From Megalobrama amblycephala (lineage: Eukaryota; Chordata; Actinopteri; Cypriniformes; Xenocyprididae): a stretch of DNA of 64,000 bases. The notes below the pieces were generated by a model. That model was not told the origin of the DNA. It worked only from the letters and a program-made list of their open reading frames with translations, and searched no databases. The translations under genes were made by a program, and so were the position numbers. Below are positions 33,811 through 46,875 of the stretch, piece after piece (within the stretch, counting starts at the first letter, position 1; each line of letters begins with the position of its first letter). The stretch is taken from positions 18,448,138-18,512,137 of the forward strand of contig NC_063057.1 in assembly GCF_018812025.1 (NCBI RefSeq). Direction: 5' to 3'.

Positions 33811-34030
33811 GGGTATGATTAATTGTGAGCAATGTGTATTAGAGAAAAACATTTGTTTCATAATGAGATTTTCCCCCCATTTAAAATTATTATTCTCCAA
33901 TGAAAGATTGGATTTTTTGTAGATTTTTAAAATAAAAGATCAAAATGATTAACGATGCAGATTTATTTTCATAGCCTTCTTTGGTCATATGGGTATGAAT
34001 AATTTTTATATATATATTAAGACATATATT
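33811..34030. mobile_element. Tc1 3' non-coding region
   Basis: TTTTGAATAAAAGGGTATGA, then GTGAGCAATGTGTATTAGAG and an AT-rich tail, follow the transposase relic and correspond to the 3' flank of Tc1 elements. A terminal inverted repeat partner is not present because the left end was lost. Confidence 0.5.
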
Positions 34031-35697
34031 AAGACAAGATGCTGATTATCAAATTACTTTTCTGGAGTATGTAGTGCTAGAACCAAAAAAACTAAACAAC
34101 AACAACAACAAAAAAAATGATTTTGTAGGTTTTGTCTCAAAATACTACTAATTTGTTTCAGGGCACTACAGTATATACTACATATATTACATTTTCTTGC
34201 TCTACAGGAACACTTACCAATTATGTGTTGCATACTTATAAATGAGAAAAAGGATATTTGTCTTCTTCCAAAGCAGGGCATCTTTTAGTTGATTACCAAA
34301 GACAGTCCCGTCTTATTAGTCGTAAACATGTAATAGCTTCCAGCACTGTGCCACGAGGTCGCGATTTAACACAAACGTTTGAGTTTATAATTACTCACTC
34401 CAGGAGCTGCTATTACAGCAGAGAGGCAGAGGATGGCAAATGTGTCACGTCGGGATAAGTAATCCAGGCACGCTGCAGAAATCGCTTCTTAACTGGGTGC
34501 GGCGTGTCTTTCCTCCAGACTTATGATTCTAGCACAGTGGCACGTCAAAGAAGGAAGGGTGGGGGGTGGCCTTGAGGAGAAAACAGATTTAAAAAGTCAT
34601 AGAAAAAGAAGAGAAATGGATAGACTCAACTGGCAACAATAAAAGGCATCTCACTGTTCTTATTTGTCATCCATTCCTCCATCAAACCACTCACTAGGCT
34701 CCCCTCAGTCGATTTATATTGCACAGTGGCCCTGACGTTCACACAAATGCACACATACACACTCCATTTGAAATGAAAGGCCACAGTGAGCACAGTGTAT
34801 GACTTGTGAATGGCATTCTTCTGAAGCCAGAAAAACTTGTCTCTGGGGAGTGGCAGTGGGGAGAGATGGGAAGAGTTGTTGTTGGTTGACAGTGCCTGAA
34901 GAGTAACTTAAATCAGCAAATGAGAGCGACTCGATGGAAATCAGCAGGGTGGAGTGACACATTCGCTCAAATGAGATGCTTTTGTCTTCCAATATCAGAC
35001 TATCAAATAGCTGGAGATGAATTTTGGAGACAACGCAAGAAAAAATAAGAAAAGAAGATAAGACGATTCATTTATTGCCGTCTGTCATGCTGTGCTCTAA
35101 CCAAGTTATCCAGAGCGGCGCATCCCTAACGGCACATGTTTACATATTGCAGCGTCACCATTGAGGTCATCTCAGTGTAATGAGTCGGCTGCTGCTGAGG
35201 CAGATGGTCGGCTGTAGTCTCCCTCCAGCTGAGGAGGTCTCACGCTTTGGACACAGGCTTTGGAGGTCTGGAGGGAGGGATGGTTCCCAATCATTTTGGA
35301 GGCTGTTAGCCAGCTACTCTGCAGTGATTGCGGCATGACGTGCCAAAGCTAGTGCACACTGCTCGCCTGACAATCACACTCTCATCACCGCGCTGACAAC
35401 CTGCTCTGCTTCACTCCAGGGTGAAAGCTGCCCAAGCCATTTCTAAACATAATGATTTGTTTCTTTTAGCAAATATCAGCCAACTGTATTTCAGCATTCT
35501 TTTATGAGATTTCACCTAATGAGTGCAAACTCTGAGGCAGATTATAATTGTAAGTTTTGAATATCATTATTAATAGAGAAATATGTCTCAGTTATTTGCA
35601 TAGACATGCTGGTTGCAATGTCAAAAATTGTATTTTGAATAACAGTCCACTCTAAGAGATCAGGTTTGTAGGTCTTGATATATTGTGCTATTTATTT
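34031..35697. other. No gene seen; repeat-poor stretch
   Basis: Beyond the Tc1 element there are no transposon termini. The part at about 35080-35460 is GC-balanced and low in simple repeats, a fair candidate for conserved non-coding DNA. No supported exon. Confidence 0.4.
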
Positions 35698-36026
35698 GTT
35701 GTTTAGAATCCAGTATTTCTTTTGTCTTTTATGAGTTTGATAAAGAACTCTTGTGTCTCGTATTCTGTCCAAACATACCGTGCCATCTTTAAAGAAAGAT
35801 TGACTTTTACACACGCCAGGTGACCTGTAAATGCGGAAAAACTGTTTCCATTGCAGTTTTGCGAAATATACCTTTTCGAATTGCCTGAAAAATCACCTCA
35901 TGAGCGTAAAAAAACTTTTTTACGATATATGGGAGTTTTTGCAAAATTGGCGCGTTTCCATTGGGCATATTTTCAATTCGCAATTTCAATTTGCGCTATT
36001 TGAAGGATAATGGAAACGCAGCTATT
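35698..36026. mobile_element. DNA element with GTTTCCATT motifs, right-end copy
   Basis: Collinear with 21080-21417 (TTTAGAATCCAGTAT, TTTTATGAGTTT.ATAAAGAACTC, ACGCCAGGTGA, ending ATGGAAACGCAGCTATTG). Only the right half is present. The 60-aa minus-strand frame at 35807-35989 follows the repeat and is not a known protein. Confidence 0.6.
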
Positions 36027-36160
36027 GTATTTTCAGAGAAAACTGAAGGTATATCGTCTGTATTGGTCATAGTGCCTTTTAATTGCTATTTTTGATTATT
36101 AATTACATTTCATGCAGTGTGTAATATAGCTGTTTGTGAATGTAAAAGGTCTGCCAAGTA

Positions 36161-36721
36161 TTAAAGGTTGAAGTGCCCAACAATTAAAGTTATTATCTCC
36201 TAAAAAAACGATTCTGAACTGCTGATACGAGTCATCAGCAATTCCAGTCTCACTTCTTGTTACATACCTATGTAACAATGTAACATATTTGCATAATGCC
36301 AGTCTGTGTTCTTCATTGCCTGCCTATGAACAACATCTACTTTGACCCTCATGTTGTATCTGAGGCATGCTGTTTTCAGTTCTGCATACACTTTGCGTGC
36401 ATGTCAAAATGACGAGAACTCGATACGAAAAAAACAAACAAACAATGTTTTGTTTGTACCACTGCATATCAAGCGTTGAGAAAGCCCCTGGAGCTGAAAT
36501 TTATATATGGTATTTGGCATTTTGTTTCCAACATGCACTGGAAAGTGGTCGACTAATAAACAGATTGGGCTGTCTGACCAATCAGAGCAGAGGTTCTCAG
36601 AAAGGAGGGGTTTAGAGAGATTGAATCTTCGAAGGAACCGTTTTCAGACTCTTTGAAAAATGTATGTTATGTTTTTTTGACCTTGAATGCATGTAAGCCT
36701 AACTAAATTAGGAACCTTTAA
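36161..36721. mobile_element. Possible T2-like element, TTAAAGGTT ends
   Basis: TTAAAGGTTGAAG at left and AGGAACCTTTAA at right give short inverted ends with TTAA on the outside. The interior (GACCAATCAGAGCAGAGG, GAGGGGTTTAGAGAGA, TTGACCTTGAATGCATGTAA) matches sequence I remember from dispersed cyprinid repeats. The inverted repeat is short, so the boundaries are tentative. Confidence 0.4.
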
Positions 36722-39639
36722 AATATCATAATAGTATTGGTGGTGGTGATGAATTCCTTTAGAGTATGAGGGATTTTATGATTCTAATCTGGCCTAAAAT
36801 AAAAACTTTATTTTAATATACCAAATTGCAGCTGTATGTCAGTGGATCTATTTTAGCAGCAGAAATATATTTGTTTGCAGTTTGTCTAGTGGTTTCACTA
36901 GAATGGATAGCGAGCTGTGAAAAAATCGATAGAATGGAGTGAGGGGAGAGAACATTGCTGCTGTCCATTTTTTTTTTCACCACTGATTACAACATAAAAC
37001 ATTAAAAATAAATTCTAGCACCAGATCTCCACTCGTTATAACACAGATGCAGTGAAACTCTGCGGGAAAATTGTTCTTTTTTAGACAGTGAGCTATTTCA
37101 TAAAGTGGTGGGGACAAAATTGGCCCTGGCTAAAAGTGGCAGGACCATTATAACATTATAACACCTTCAAAAATGAAAACTGAATAATGTGTCTTTTTTG
37201 GGGGTCCCTATCTTGGGAAATAGTTTAGGATGTGCCTGTGTACTACATGGGCATACATGCATACCAACAGACATAACTGGGTCTTGGGTGTCTTCCTGGA
37301 TAATCATCAAATGGATGCCTGTCACAATTGGCAGTGTTAAGTCACATGGGTCAGCGGGCTCTACCCCTCAAAGCTCAAACTGCATTACAATCGCAATATC
37401 TCTGCTGTCATGCACACTACTGCTCCTACACAGCTTTTAATCAAAGGCCAAAGAGTTGTTGTCTCCATCTCCTTTGCTTGTTGTTACATTTCAGGACGTG
37501 AAAGCAATTAAAAGACATGGATTGAGTTTAATCCCCTTTCTTCTGTTCTGAATCACATGGATTCGAAATATGTCACAGTGCCATCTGCAGCGGTTGCTCT
37601 GGGTGGCCTCATGATAGCGTGTAAACGCATTCTGGCTTCTTGTAGGATAACATAACTCAACACAAGCTTCAGCTATATTACAGTTATTGACCTTTCAAGG
37701 GATGCTGTGCACAGGCATGTAATGAGAAATGCTAAGCTGGGGTAAGTACAGATGATTTAACAAAAACAGAGTATGTAAATCACACTGTTACTTTCGACAG
37801 GGCGAAAAAAATCTAGATTTTTCGATTTTCGAAGAAAATGTGAGTGCATTAGCCTGTGCAAAACTCTTGCCGTGATGCTAGGTTGTGGTGAGTAGTTACT
37901 AGGGTTTTGCTGTGCAGTTGCTATGTACGGTTTCTGGATGGTTGCTTGGTGGTTACTTACTAGCAAAGTCCAAAGAACTTACCCATGCATCTCTATGATA
38001 TCAGATTGTTTTTTTTATTTTTTGTTGTTTTTTTTTAATGCTAGTCTCAGGGTATTTTTTGAGATCACAAAAGTGAAATCCAATCATTTCAATAGGAATC
38101 CATGCAGTTGGGAATTTTTCGTGACAGCGAAAGATTTCCCCAAACAACAATGGGGTCAAGTTGGTCATGGTAATTAACTGCATTGACTAACAGAAAGCTG
38201 CTTGATTTGAAAGTGTGAGCTGGATTTCATACAACATTGCTACACTATCGACAATGGACAATGAACCTTTCTTGACCATACTGTTAATCATAAGTATGAG
38301 CAATAGTACCTTTAGCAATAACTTCAACTGACAGTAAACAAGTTAAAACAATCTAAGTCAAAATGTACTAAGGTTACTGTTAAGAAAAAAAATGAACAAG
38401 AAATATCAGCCAAGTAAGAATAATAATGTGATTAACACTTTGAATTTGCAAAATATACAACACTGCATATTGTAAGGGCATGAAATGATCTGGTAATGAA
38501 ACAGCTTGCAAAATTAAACTGAAAAAAATAAATAAATTGGTCAGTTTTTGCAAACAAAACTACTTCACATAGACTAAATGAAATAGTTGAGCTAGACTAC
38601 ATCCGACAGTAGATAGAAGGTGACTAAAAACATGGCAATATGTTGCCAAATTTAACATTGGAATTTCATTCTCAACCCAATTTTCAGCAAGAACTGCAAA
38701 GAACGTAAACAAGGACACGACAGCTTCGCAAACAGAAACAATGAAGTAGAGCTGTACTGAAGGAATGAAAGAGAAAGAGGGATGAAGAGAGAAGCCAGTC
38801 ATGAAAGGAAACTGTAAGAGACAGGGATGTTGAATGACAAGTCATTCTTTCATGGCCACAAAAAAAAAAAAAAAAACTGTTGAAACTAATTAACTGGTGA
38901 GTAGACGGCAGACAAACGGGCATCAGGGACCGTCATTGTGCCACTCGTGTCGTTTGTTTCGAGAGCTTGTCGGTAGGAGCTGTCAGATTGCTGGCGCTTC
39001 ATTGATTGGTGGGCAGGGAGACTGGGCATTCTCATGCTTACAGCCTCTGCATTATACAGGATGATTTACACACCGAAGCAGCTGTTCGTTCTGGCAGCGG
39101 TTCAGACCTCACATAAGTAGTTTCAAAGCAACTCTAATGGACTCAAAGCTGGAACATGACCACAGCCAGCCAACCGGGACAAGTGATACCCAAAGCACAC
39201 CGCAAAGTGTGGGTCAACATCAGTGACGCTAAGAAACATGCATTCTTGTTCTAATTATGTGTTGTGTATACTCGCATCATTTTATCTTCAGCAGTTTACA
39301 TCACAAAGGTAGTGTTACCAGTTCTTGTCATATAAGGGAACCATTTTCCACCATTGTTGGCAAGTCTCCAAAATGGAAAGGCAAATTCACAAAACAGTTG
39401 GATCAATTTAACTTAAACAGTTCATGAGCTTTCCCCAGTAAAACACCCTGTGAGGTGTCTACATGACCTTTCCAGGTTAAGCAAGGATTGCGCTTGTAAA
39501 TACACTCATTGTCAGACACATTCAGAATTTCTTTGTATGTAAATTAAGTTTTATTCGAACAATGATGCAATTTGTCTGAAGCAATTAACATTGTTTGGTT
39601 AATGACCTTGTTATTTATTTAAAACATTTTATTTATTTG
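36722..39639. other. No gene seen; minisatellite-like relic and homopolymers
   Basis: At about 37880-37975 GGTTGCTTGGTGGTTAC and related GTTGCTA motifs look like the remains of a GGTTGCTA-type minisatellite common in cyprinids. Poly(T) at 38010-38038 and poly(A) at 38859-38877 occur. No exon supported. Confidence 0.45.
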
Positions 39640-39862
39640 AAAATATTTTATTTATACTACCAACATTGTTTATTTTAAGAATTTATGAAATATATCAATA
39701 CTTATATTCAGCAAGGATGCATTAAATTTAATCAAAAGTTTCAGTAAAGACATTAATAATGTTACAGGAATAAATAACATAAAAAAAATGCATTAATATG
39801 TGTTAAAAATAGAAAACAGTTATTTCAAATTGTAATAATATTTCACAATGTTCCTGCTCTCT
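39640..39862. repeat. Dispersed cyprinid repeat (CAGCAAGGATGCATTAAAT type)
   Basis: TTCAGCAAGGATGCATTAAA, AGTAAAGACATTAATAATGT and AAAACAGTTATTTCAAATTG occur in the order of a very common cyprinid repeat. The middle portion is missing, so this is an internally deleted copy. Confidence 0.55.
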
Positions 39863-40315
39863 AAAAAAAAAAAAAAAATGCTTGGTTAAAAACAACCCAT
39901 GTTGGGTTGAAACTGGACAAACCCAGCAATTGGGTTGTTTTAACCCAGCGGTTGGGTTAAATGTTTGCCCAACCTGCTGGATAGTTTTATTTAACTCAAC
40001 TAATGTTTAAAAATGACTGTATTGCTTGCTTAAAATGAACCCAAAGTATGCTGGAAATTAACATTTATTAATATGTTTAGCATTTATTAATACGTTTAAT
40101 GAATAATAATTAAACAATAAGCATTTATTAAATTGCTTATTAATAAATGTTCACCTTTTGATTATTATTGTTGCCTCTAGTATAGCCTCTAGTTTTAATT
40201 TTATTTTGGGTTAATTTTAAGCCAGCCATATAGTAATTTTTAAACAATAGTTGGGTTAAATAAAACTGTCCAGCACATTGGTCAAATATTTAACCCAACC
40301 GCTGGCTTTTTCTGG
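39863..40315. mobile_element. AACCCAAC-motif inverted-repeat element
   Basis: After 16 A residues the block carries many alternating GGGTTG and AACCCA motifs at the left (39884-39990) and their inverted counterparts at the right (40250-40310: TTGGGTTAAATAAAACTGTCCAGCA against TGGATAGTTTTATTTAACTCAA). The two halves form an inverted repeat around an AT-rich centre. It is non-coding, of the kind widespread in cyprinids. Confidence 0.6.
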
Positions 40316-43160
40316 GAACGGGATAAAACGTTAAAGTTTCAGGCGGGAGCGTGATAAAATCTAAGATATATTTGGCGGAAGCAGGTGGGAGCAATATGTA
40401 ATCTTGCGGGAACGACATTGAAAAAATCATCCCGCGCAGACCTCCTGTCTGAATCACACTGGAGTGATGCTGTACAGTTTCAGTAAAATATGACAAATCA
40501 TGGTAATCTGCTGCATCCGTCACAACCTAGCACTCAAAACCAATTCACATGATGGATTTTGCTGGCATGTTTGCACTGTTACTTGATTAGCATAATTTCT
40601 TTAGTTAACCGGCACTTAAACCTTGCAGACATTGTGCAAGTATACGGTAACAGCGGGTGCGCTTCCTTATTCATGAATTCCCCAATTTATGTTGATACAA
40701 GGAAATAATTCATTAGACCTTGGGATTTTTGTCCCGGTGCCAGCAAGGTGTTATTTATTTGACTGATAACACATTAGGCTTTTGTTTTCTTTTTCCATAT
40801 GTGATTGTCTATCCGTGCATTGCCTTTCAGCACCTGCCAGTCTAAAGTAATAGCTTTTAATCTGTGCATCAAATCTTGGATAAAGAGCCTCTAAGGAGAG
40901 AGAGAGGATATGGATGAGAAACTCGGTTTGTTCCCCCACCCTCCATGGCTTTCTCTTTCTCATAGCGGTCGCTGTAGTGCGCACGCAATGTTATCAATAA
41001 CTGGGCTTCACCAATGACAAAGACAAATCACTTTTTTATTTTAACATTAAAGAAAGATGAAAATGATCTAGTCCATGTGCGCTTGCCCATTTGATTACTT
41101 TAAATAGTCACCTCAACAATCTGCTCTGCTTGGCAGCCACATGCTGCCCGTTGAATAGTGCAGTTCGTCCTAGTATTCAAATAGCTTTAACCAAATGTGT
41201 GTGCTGTGCTTTGAAAAAAAAAAGCTTTTTTCCTTGGTCCTTTCTTTCCTTATAGCACAAAATGACAATTTTTTAAGAATCGCTACAGTCATTTTCAATA
41301 GGCAAGGCAATTTTATTTGTATAGCACATTTCATACACAATGGTAATTCAAAGTGCTTTGCATAAAGAAGAAGAATAAAAATAGAACATAAGGAGTAGAA
41401 ATAACAGTAAAAACAGAGAATTTTGCTATCTGGATGGATGAGCTTAGGGAGTTTTTGTTGTTGTTGTCCATCAGAGTGGATCTAAACAGATCTATCCATC
41501 AGAGCAGATCTAAATGGATCTTCCTCACACGACAGGACTGCTACCTGTTAAGGCACTTCAAACTGATAAACAAAGTTTCAATCTCCCCTTTTGCCAAGAC
41601 ACCTCAAACTGCGCCACACAGCCCTAATCCCGACAACAGTAGTTCATGGTGGCCGTGGCTAAAAACACCAAAACAGCACCATAATAGTGGTCTATACACT
41701 ATTTTCCAAGTCTTCTGAGGTCATATGATAGCTTTGTGTGAGAAACAAACCCCAATTCATTATTTATTCACTACTAAAGTAATTATTCACTGACAATCTT
41801 CCCCTCCAGTGAGCTGTTAACTAAAGATCTGCTGCTACTGAATCATTGAGTCAGTGAGTTGATTAGTGAATCGTGTCAGTCTGATTTAGTCAGATATGTG
41901 AACTATATCATCAGGTTCAATGAAAAGGCCGTCCATGAATCATCAAATGACAATGGTTTCTCATATATCATTAGAGAATGTGAATTGCTCACTACAGTGA
42001 TATTTGAGAGCTACAGTGAAGAGGACAATTTTCAATCACTACGTCTGAATATGGCGAAAAACAGTATGCCAAAAGAGTAGTATGTCCAAAATCATAGTAG
42101 GCCTGTTCAAAAGACAGTAAGCGAAAAATGTCTGAATGATCTAATACTTTCGCTCAGATTCTACTTTATTAGCTGTGAGTTAAAGCCAACATGGCAGATG
42201 TTGTACATCTGGTTCTCATACTATTCACATTCATACTATATAGAAGATACTTTTTAATGGTAGTGAACTTCTTTACTAAATGCAGTACCTGCTCAGACAG
42301 TATGAGATTTCAGATGCAGTGAATGACTTAAATTTCAGTCTGTTTCTCACCCACAGCTATCATATGACTTCTGGAGACTTGCAGTATAACGCACAATTCA
42401 TATAGACTACTTTCGTGCTGGGTTTATAGTGGTTTTTTCTAAGGTTTAGAAAGACAATAGAGTGAGTAAATAACTATCCCAGAGTCCTTCTTGAGGGTGA
42501 AGTGTTGTTACTCCATCCTTGTTCACCTGCTTTATGGGCAGGATTTTTAGCCCATGCCCCAGTGACAGGAAGCACCTATGGTGCGGAGATCTTAGACTGC
42601 TCTTTATACCGGTTCCACAGCACATTACACAATTCAAGCAGCCCGCAAATGAACACGCGGGACGTCAGCTGTGAAACCGACCTGTCGATACTGAACTCGT
42701 CTTCCCCACTGAGAGAGTGAGATTACCAAGCTGATTGGAAAATCAACAAGAGGAAATGACACTGGCTTTATGGGTTATTTCTTAATGCTTGCATTTGAGT
42801 CTATTGATTGTGGCATAAGAACATCTTCCCATTTCCTCCTTGCACATTATGTTAAACAGTTTGAGCGAGACTCATTTAAAGTTTCAAATATTTATTTATC
42901 CTGATTTGAGCTGAAGAAATAAAAGTTGAAGAAACTTTATTTCATTGGCTATTTGACCAAGAAACAATAAATATTAATGAAAAGTAGGCTTGATAAGTAT
43001 AGTTTTTGAGATTGTAGTCTTTCCTAGGAATTATAATTGACCTAATTTAAAGTTTTTTTGTTTTTGTTTTTTAATAAACTCCAGAATTTTCTTCATATAT
43101 AGATGAAACATTATTATACACTATATTAGTTTTTGTTGAACTCTGCTCTTTCTTTTTCAG
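40316..43160. other. No gene seen; two repeat fragments
   Basis: 41285-41410 contains GGCAAGGCAATTTTATTTGT and ATAGCACATTTCATACACAA, a widespread teleost repeat. 42040-42330 has ATAGTAGGCCTGTTCAAAAG, CATACTATTCACATTCATAC and AGTATGAGATTTCAGATGC, another dispersed cyprinid repeat. The rest holds no supported exon until the pyrimidine tract before 43161. Confidence 0.45.
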
Positions 43161-43243
43161 ATAAGAAGAACGCTGCTCCCTGTGACTTCAGTGAGAGAGA
43201 AAGTCTGAGGCCAGCTTCAGCAGCAAGCTACCTTGAGTTAAAG
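43161..43243 (+). CDS. Candidate internal exon 3, unknown protein
   Basis: CTCTGCTCTTTCTTTTTCAG is a strong acceptor, and AAG|GTTAGT is a good donor. The 83-nt exon starts with two bases that complete an Asp codon with the G ending the 11177-11232 exon (or the 33-nt block), then 27 codons beginning KKNAAPCDFSERESLRPAS and ending SYLELK, closing in phase 0. The peptide is polar and looks like real protein sequence rather than translated repeat. I do not recognise the family; the basic/Ser-rich character suggests a cytoplasmic linker. Of the three candidates this has the best splice sites. Confidence 0.5.
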
Positions 43244-46200
43244 GTTAGTCTTTGTCCTGTGGCTTCAAAGACCAGACGTACACAAACACACAGATACGCA
43301 TGCATCCGTTTGGTTTCATTAGAAATGCCAGGGGGCTGGAGAGGTTCCCTGTCCATTCACAGCCAAACACCTGCACGGCTTTCATCCCCTATCTGTCCAC
43401 TCAGCCTTTATCACCTGCCACCCAGCCAACCACAGCACACACACACATACACGGCATCTAAACAAACCATACACACCAGACATGCCTCACGCACTGCTAA
43501 TTCACACAGCCACATGGCACACCAGTCAAAATTCCACACAAAACTTCTGTGCGAAGCCCCGCACAGCAAGCGTTCACCCAACACATCCTGCTGAAAAAAC
43601 CATCTTAGACCAGAATGAATTTTCACAGCGTCCTAACCAAGCATGACGCAGCAATGCGGCAAACAACAAAATTTCCAAAGCCAAAAATTCGGAATGTGTT
43701 GGGCTGAAACTTGAACAATGCAAAAGCTAATTTAATTGTTATATTTAAAAAAAAAAAAAAAAAAAAAACTACTTTAAGGTTTGCAAGGACCATAATAAAA
43801 AAGGATACCACCATGACTACCTTGGTAAATTGAGTTCTGCTGGTGTGTCCTAACCAGTCAGATCAGGTTTCAATGACTTCCATGATATGTCTCAAATGTC
43901 CACCTGGTTCAAATACCTTATTTCGAGTCACTGAGGAAATCAATACATGCTCCAAATAATATAAACAGTGTGCTCTACCTCTGTCAATCTGTCATTTTCA
44001 TTCAATATGTCAAATGCAAAGGCTGCAACCCAATTTCCAAGCAGCCTATTTGCTCTCATGTGGGAGGTGCCGGAGTGAAAAGGTTTGTGTGACTTAGCTA
44101 TCTGTTTCCCCTTCATGGGTTAAAGAGTTTTACTAATGCAGTATTGATTTCGCTCTCTGGATGGAGAAGACACAAACACACCTTATTGAAATATGGATAG
44201 TCAAGTCGTCGAAACTCAGGGAGAAGGGACGTCAGCATTAAGCTGGATTTTACCCTTCAGCAGCAGAAAAAGGTTAAAATTTTGAACTCTTTGTATTGAT
44301 AAAGGATAAAGGAAGGGATTTCAGCAGTTTTTAAAGCCGTTTAAGGTCAACACTTATGTGGGTCTGTGTTCTTTTCAATGCATTTTAGTGCTGTTGTCCT
44401 TCAAAGTTTCGAACTGAGTAGGTAGAAAAGCCCACACACTCTGCAAGGACACTGTTGAGACTCTATACGTGAGGTCAGACTATGTAGACGTTTAAAGAAG
44501 AAGGATGATAGAACTGCAAGCACACACATACATTGATTTTTACGTATTTTAATTGTGCAAAGAATTAGTTAACACTGTTGTACCTGTGTAAACCAGCTAG
44601 GTAAAGGCTCTGGTTGTGATTAGTAGCACTATACTCCTGCAAGCTTAGCATCTTTTGTTAGCATCTGGCCTGGTAAAGGATGCTGAGTAGCCATTTGGGG
44701 AGGCATTGTGTTTTATTCAGTCCTTGTTAAAATGCCATTTTGTTTTGAGCACAAGAGGCTCTGCAACTTCAGGCTAGTGCGGAAGGACTCGGAGCCTGGT
44801 CTCAGAGCAGGATTGGCGCGAACAGTCCAATTTTTCATCCTTATTGGTCATGACATATCCAAAGTGGCAGAGCGTGGGCTTGAAGGAGAACGGTGGATGC
44901 TTCAGTTGGGCAGGGAACTCTCACGCCACCACATTTGTCCCTGCAGGGTCTTCTGCACAGCCCTTGATGACAACACAATTCTCTGCTAGCAATTACAGCC
45001 AATGAGGTTAAAAACAAGAGCTCACAGTTGTTCTTACATATCTCATACTTTCTTTTCGTATCCTCAACCTAAACTAGTGTTTGTAGCAATATAGCATTAA
45101 ACTAAGATGGTCAAGTGCTGGTCCTAAGCTGGTCTTAAGCAACTAGCTCCAGCTTATAACCATCTCACGACCAGCATAAACCAGCTCAAACCAACTGTCA
45201 TGCTTCAAAACATAACTAACCAGCATATGCTGTTTTTTTTCAAGTGTACTTTAGTATTTTAGTTAACACATTAAAATAAAGAAGCGTACTTCTTGGAAAC
45301 ACAACAAATCATAATAACATTCATTTGAAATGGACTTTAATTATTACAAATTGCAGTTCTAAAAAATGCACTTAACTGTAATAAGAAACAGTCATGAAAA
45401 TATACTCGAAGCATACCAAAGTGGCTATTTATTTCATTAATATTATATTTTCTTAAAGTAGAGTTTTTTTAAAAAAAAAACATTTACTTAGATTTGTGCA
45501 CACATTCAATACAAGTAAGTGCACTTCTTTTTCACAAGGGAGATTCCCATTAAAGTCCTTAATTTGGGCTGTTGTGACAAATAGGAATATAAGGTAGTAG
45601 AATTAAAAAGAAATTCATATAAATTATATTTTTGACTAAATCACATTGCCTGTGTAATTTTTAAATGTTGATAAAGAGACAATTCAGTAAATTTGTCTTG
45701 CTGTCATTCCAATTCAGATTCCAATTCAACTTTTTGTTGAGTGTGGCCAAATCAGTTCATACTTTTTTGTTGTCATTGCCTGTAAATAAATGAGCATAGC
45801 TAAGTTATACACTTCTAATGGTGGATTACTATTGCCAAGGACACCTCCAAGGTGATGGGCTACAGTGGTGCCATGGTTGTGTTAGAGCAGGGGTTTCCAA
45901 TTTCCTCATGCCACCCCCTCTGGGTGGGTTCCATTTGACCATATGTGCACTGCGAAGTGTACATAAAAGAGTATTTCGCCATCTTAGGGGAGATTCCAAT
46001 CCAAAGCAGGTGTGTTTGTATGCTGCTGTTGGTGGATGTAAAGTCTGTGAGACTATCCACTATCCACTAAGTCCACTATCATGATTATGGGTTAAATAAG
46101 ATAAATTTTGAATTTGACAAATTAGATTAAGTGAAGTGTCTAATTAATATGTATATGGATACTATATTAATAAGTATTTATATGGATTTTATAGACATAT

Positions 46201-46565
46201 ATTAAATGAAAGTATGGTAATTTATAAATTTTTTTTTATAAAAGTATATTATGGCATCAAACTTTAAACTCCTCTAAACTCCTGTGCGACTTGAGTTTCG
46301 TCTGTGTTTGATAATATTGCAAGGGTGTTGCAAATGAATGCATTTTGAAGTGAAGTGAATTTCAACAGATATCCCGTGCTCAAGGAGTAGGGAGCAGTGA
46401 ACACTGCGTAGGGATCCTGTCAATCGGGACGCACCGAAAGTTTTCAATTGAGTCAATTTTTGACACGGCCTTTAGATACTTGCTCAGCTAAGCATTATCT
46501 GTAACTTGTTAAAATTAATTTAAGATGTGGGATTATTGTGCTGAATATGTAGTAACTGGAAGACT
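43244..46565. other. No further exon seen; several repeat fragments
   Basis: A poly(A) run of about 22 lies at 43747-43768, between GCTGAAAAAACCATCTTAGA and CTGGTGTGTCCTAACCAG, probably the ends of one dispersed repeat. 45100-45240 has AAACCAGCTCAAACCAAC and CAGCATATGCTG, a common cyprinid repeat. 45241-45540, between CAAGTGTACTTTAGT and AAGTGCACTTCTTTTTCACA, is another. No gene could be supported. Confidence 0.45.
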
Positions 46566-46875
46566 TTAAAGCTGCAGTCCACGATTTTTGGCCCTTTAGT
46601 GGTTAATAAACAGAACTGCACGCGTCTTGTGGAAGAACATTGTAGCCGGAGCTACTTTTCTCCGTGTTTGTCCCGGCGAGTCACGCAGTTACTGTGATAC
46701 TCTGCGGCGGGTCCTACCAGTCCGGTCCGAATATAAACACTTATTATAAGTGTACCATAATGATTCAGGGTATAAGACAAAAACACGGTTTGGAAAATGG
46801 ATTCATGTTGTACATTCTCATTATATAATTTTTGTAAATTTTGAACACAAAAAAGGTTACGGACAGCAGCTTTAA
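46566..46875. mobile_element. T2-like MITE with TTAAAGCTGC ends
   Basis: TTAAAGCTGCAGTCC at left and GGACAGCAGCTTTAA at right form inverted ends with TTAA outermost. The 310-bp interior holds a short CpG-rich stretch (TGTCCCGGCGAGTCACGC) and no coding frame. It departs from the strict TTAAAGGRR rule but fits the TTAA-targeting class. Confidence 0.65.

Noticed and set aside
43133..43594. 153-aa open frame read as one protein
   Set aside because: The part after 43243 becomes His/Thr/Ser-rich low-complexity sequence with CACACA runs; the splice donor at 43244 gives a better explanation.
45885..46090. GCAGGGGTTTCCAA as a hAT left end
   Set aside because: No inverted partner or 8-bp duplication could be found downstream.
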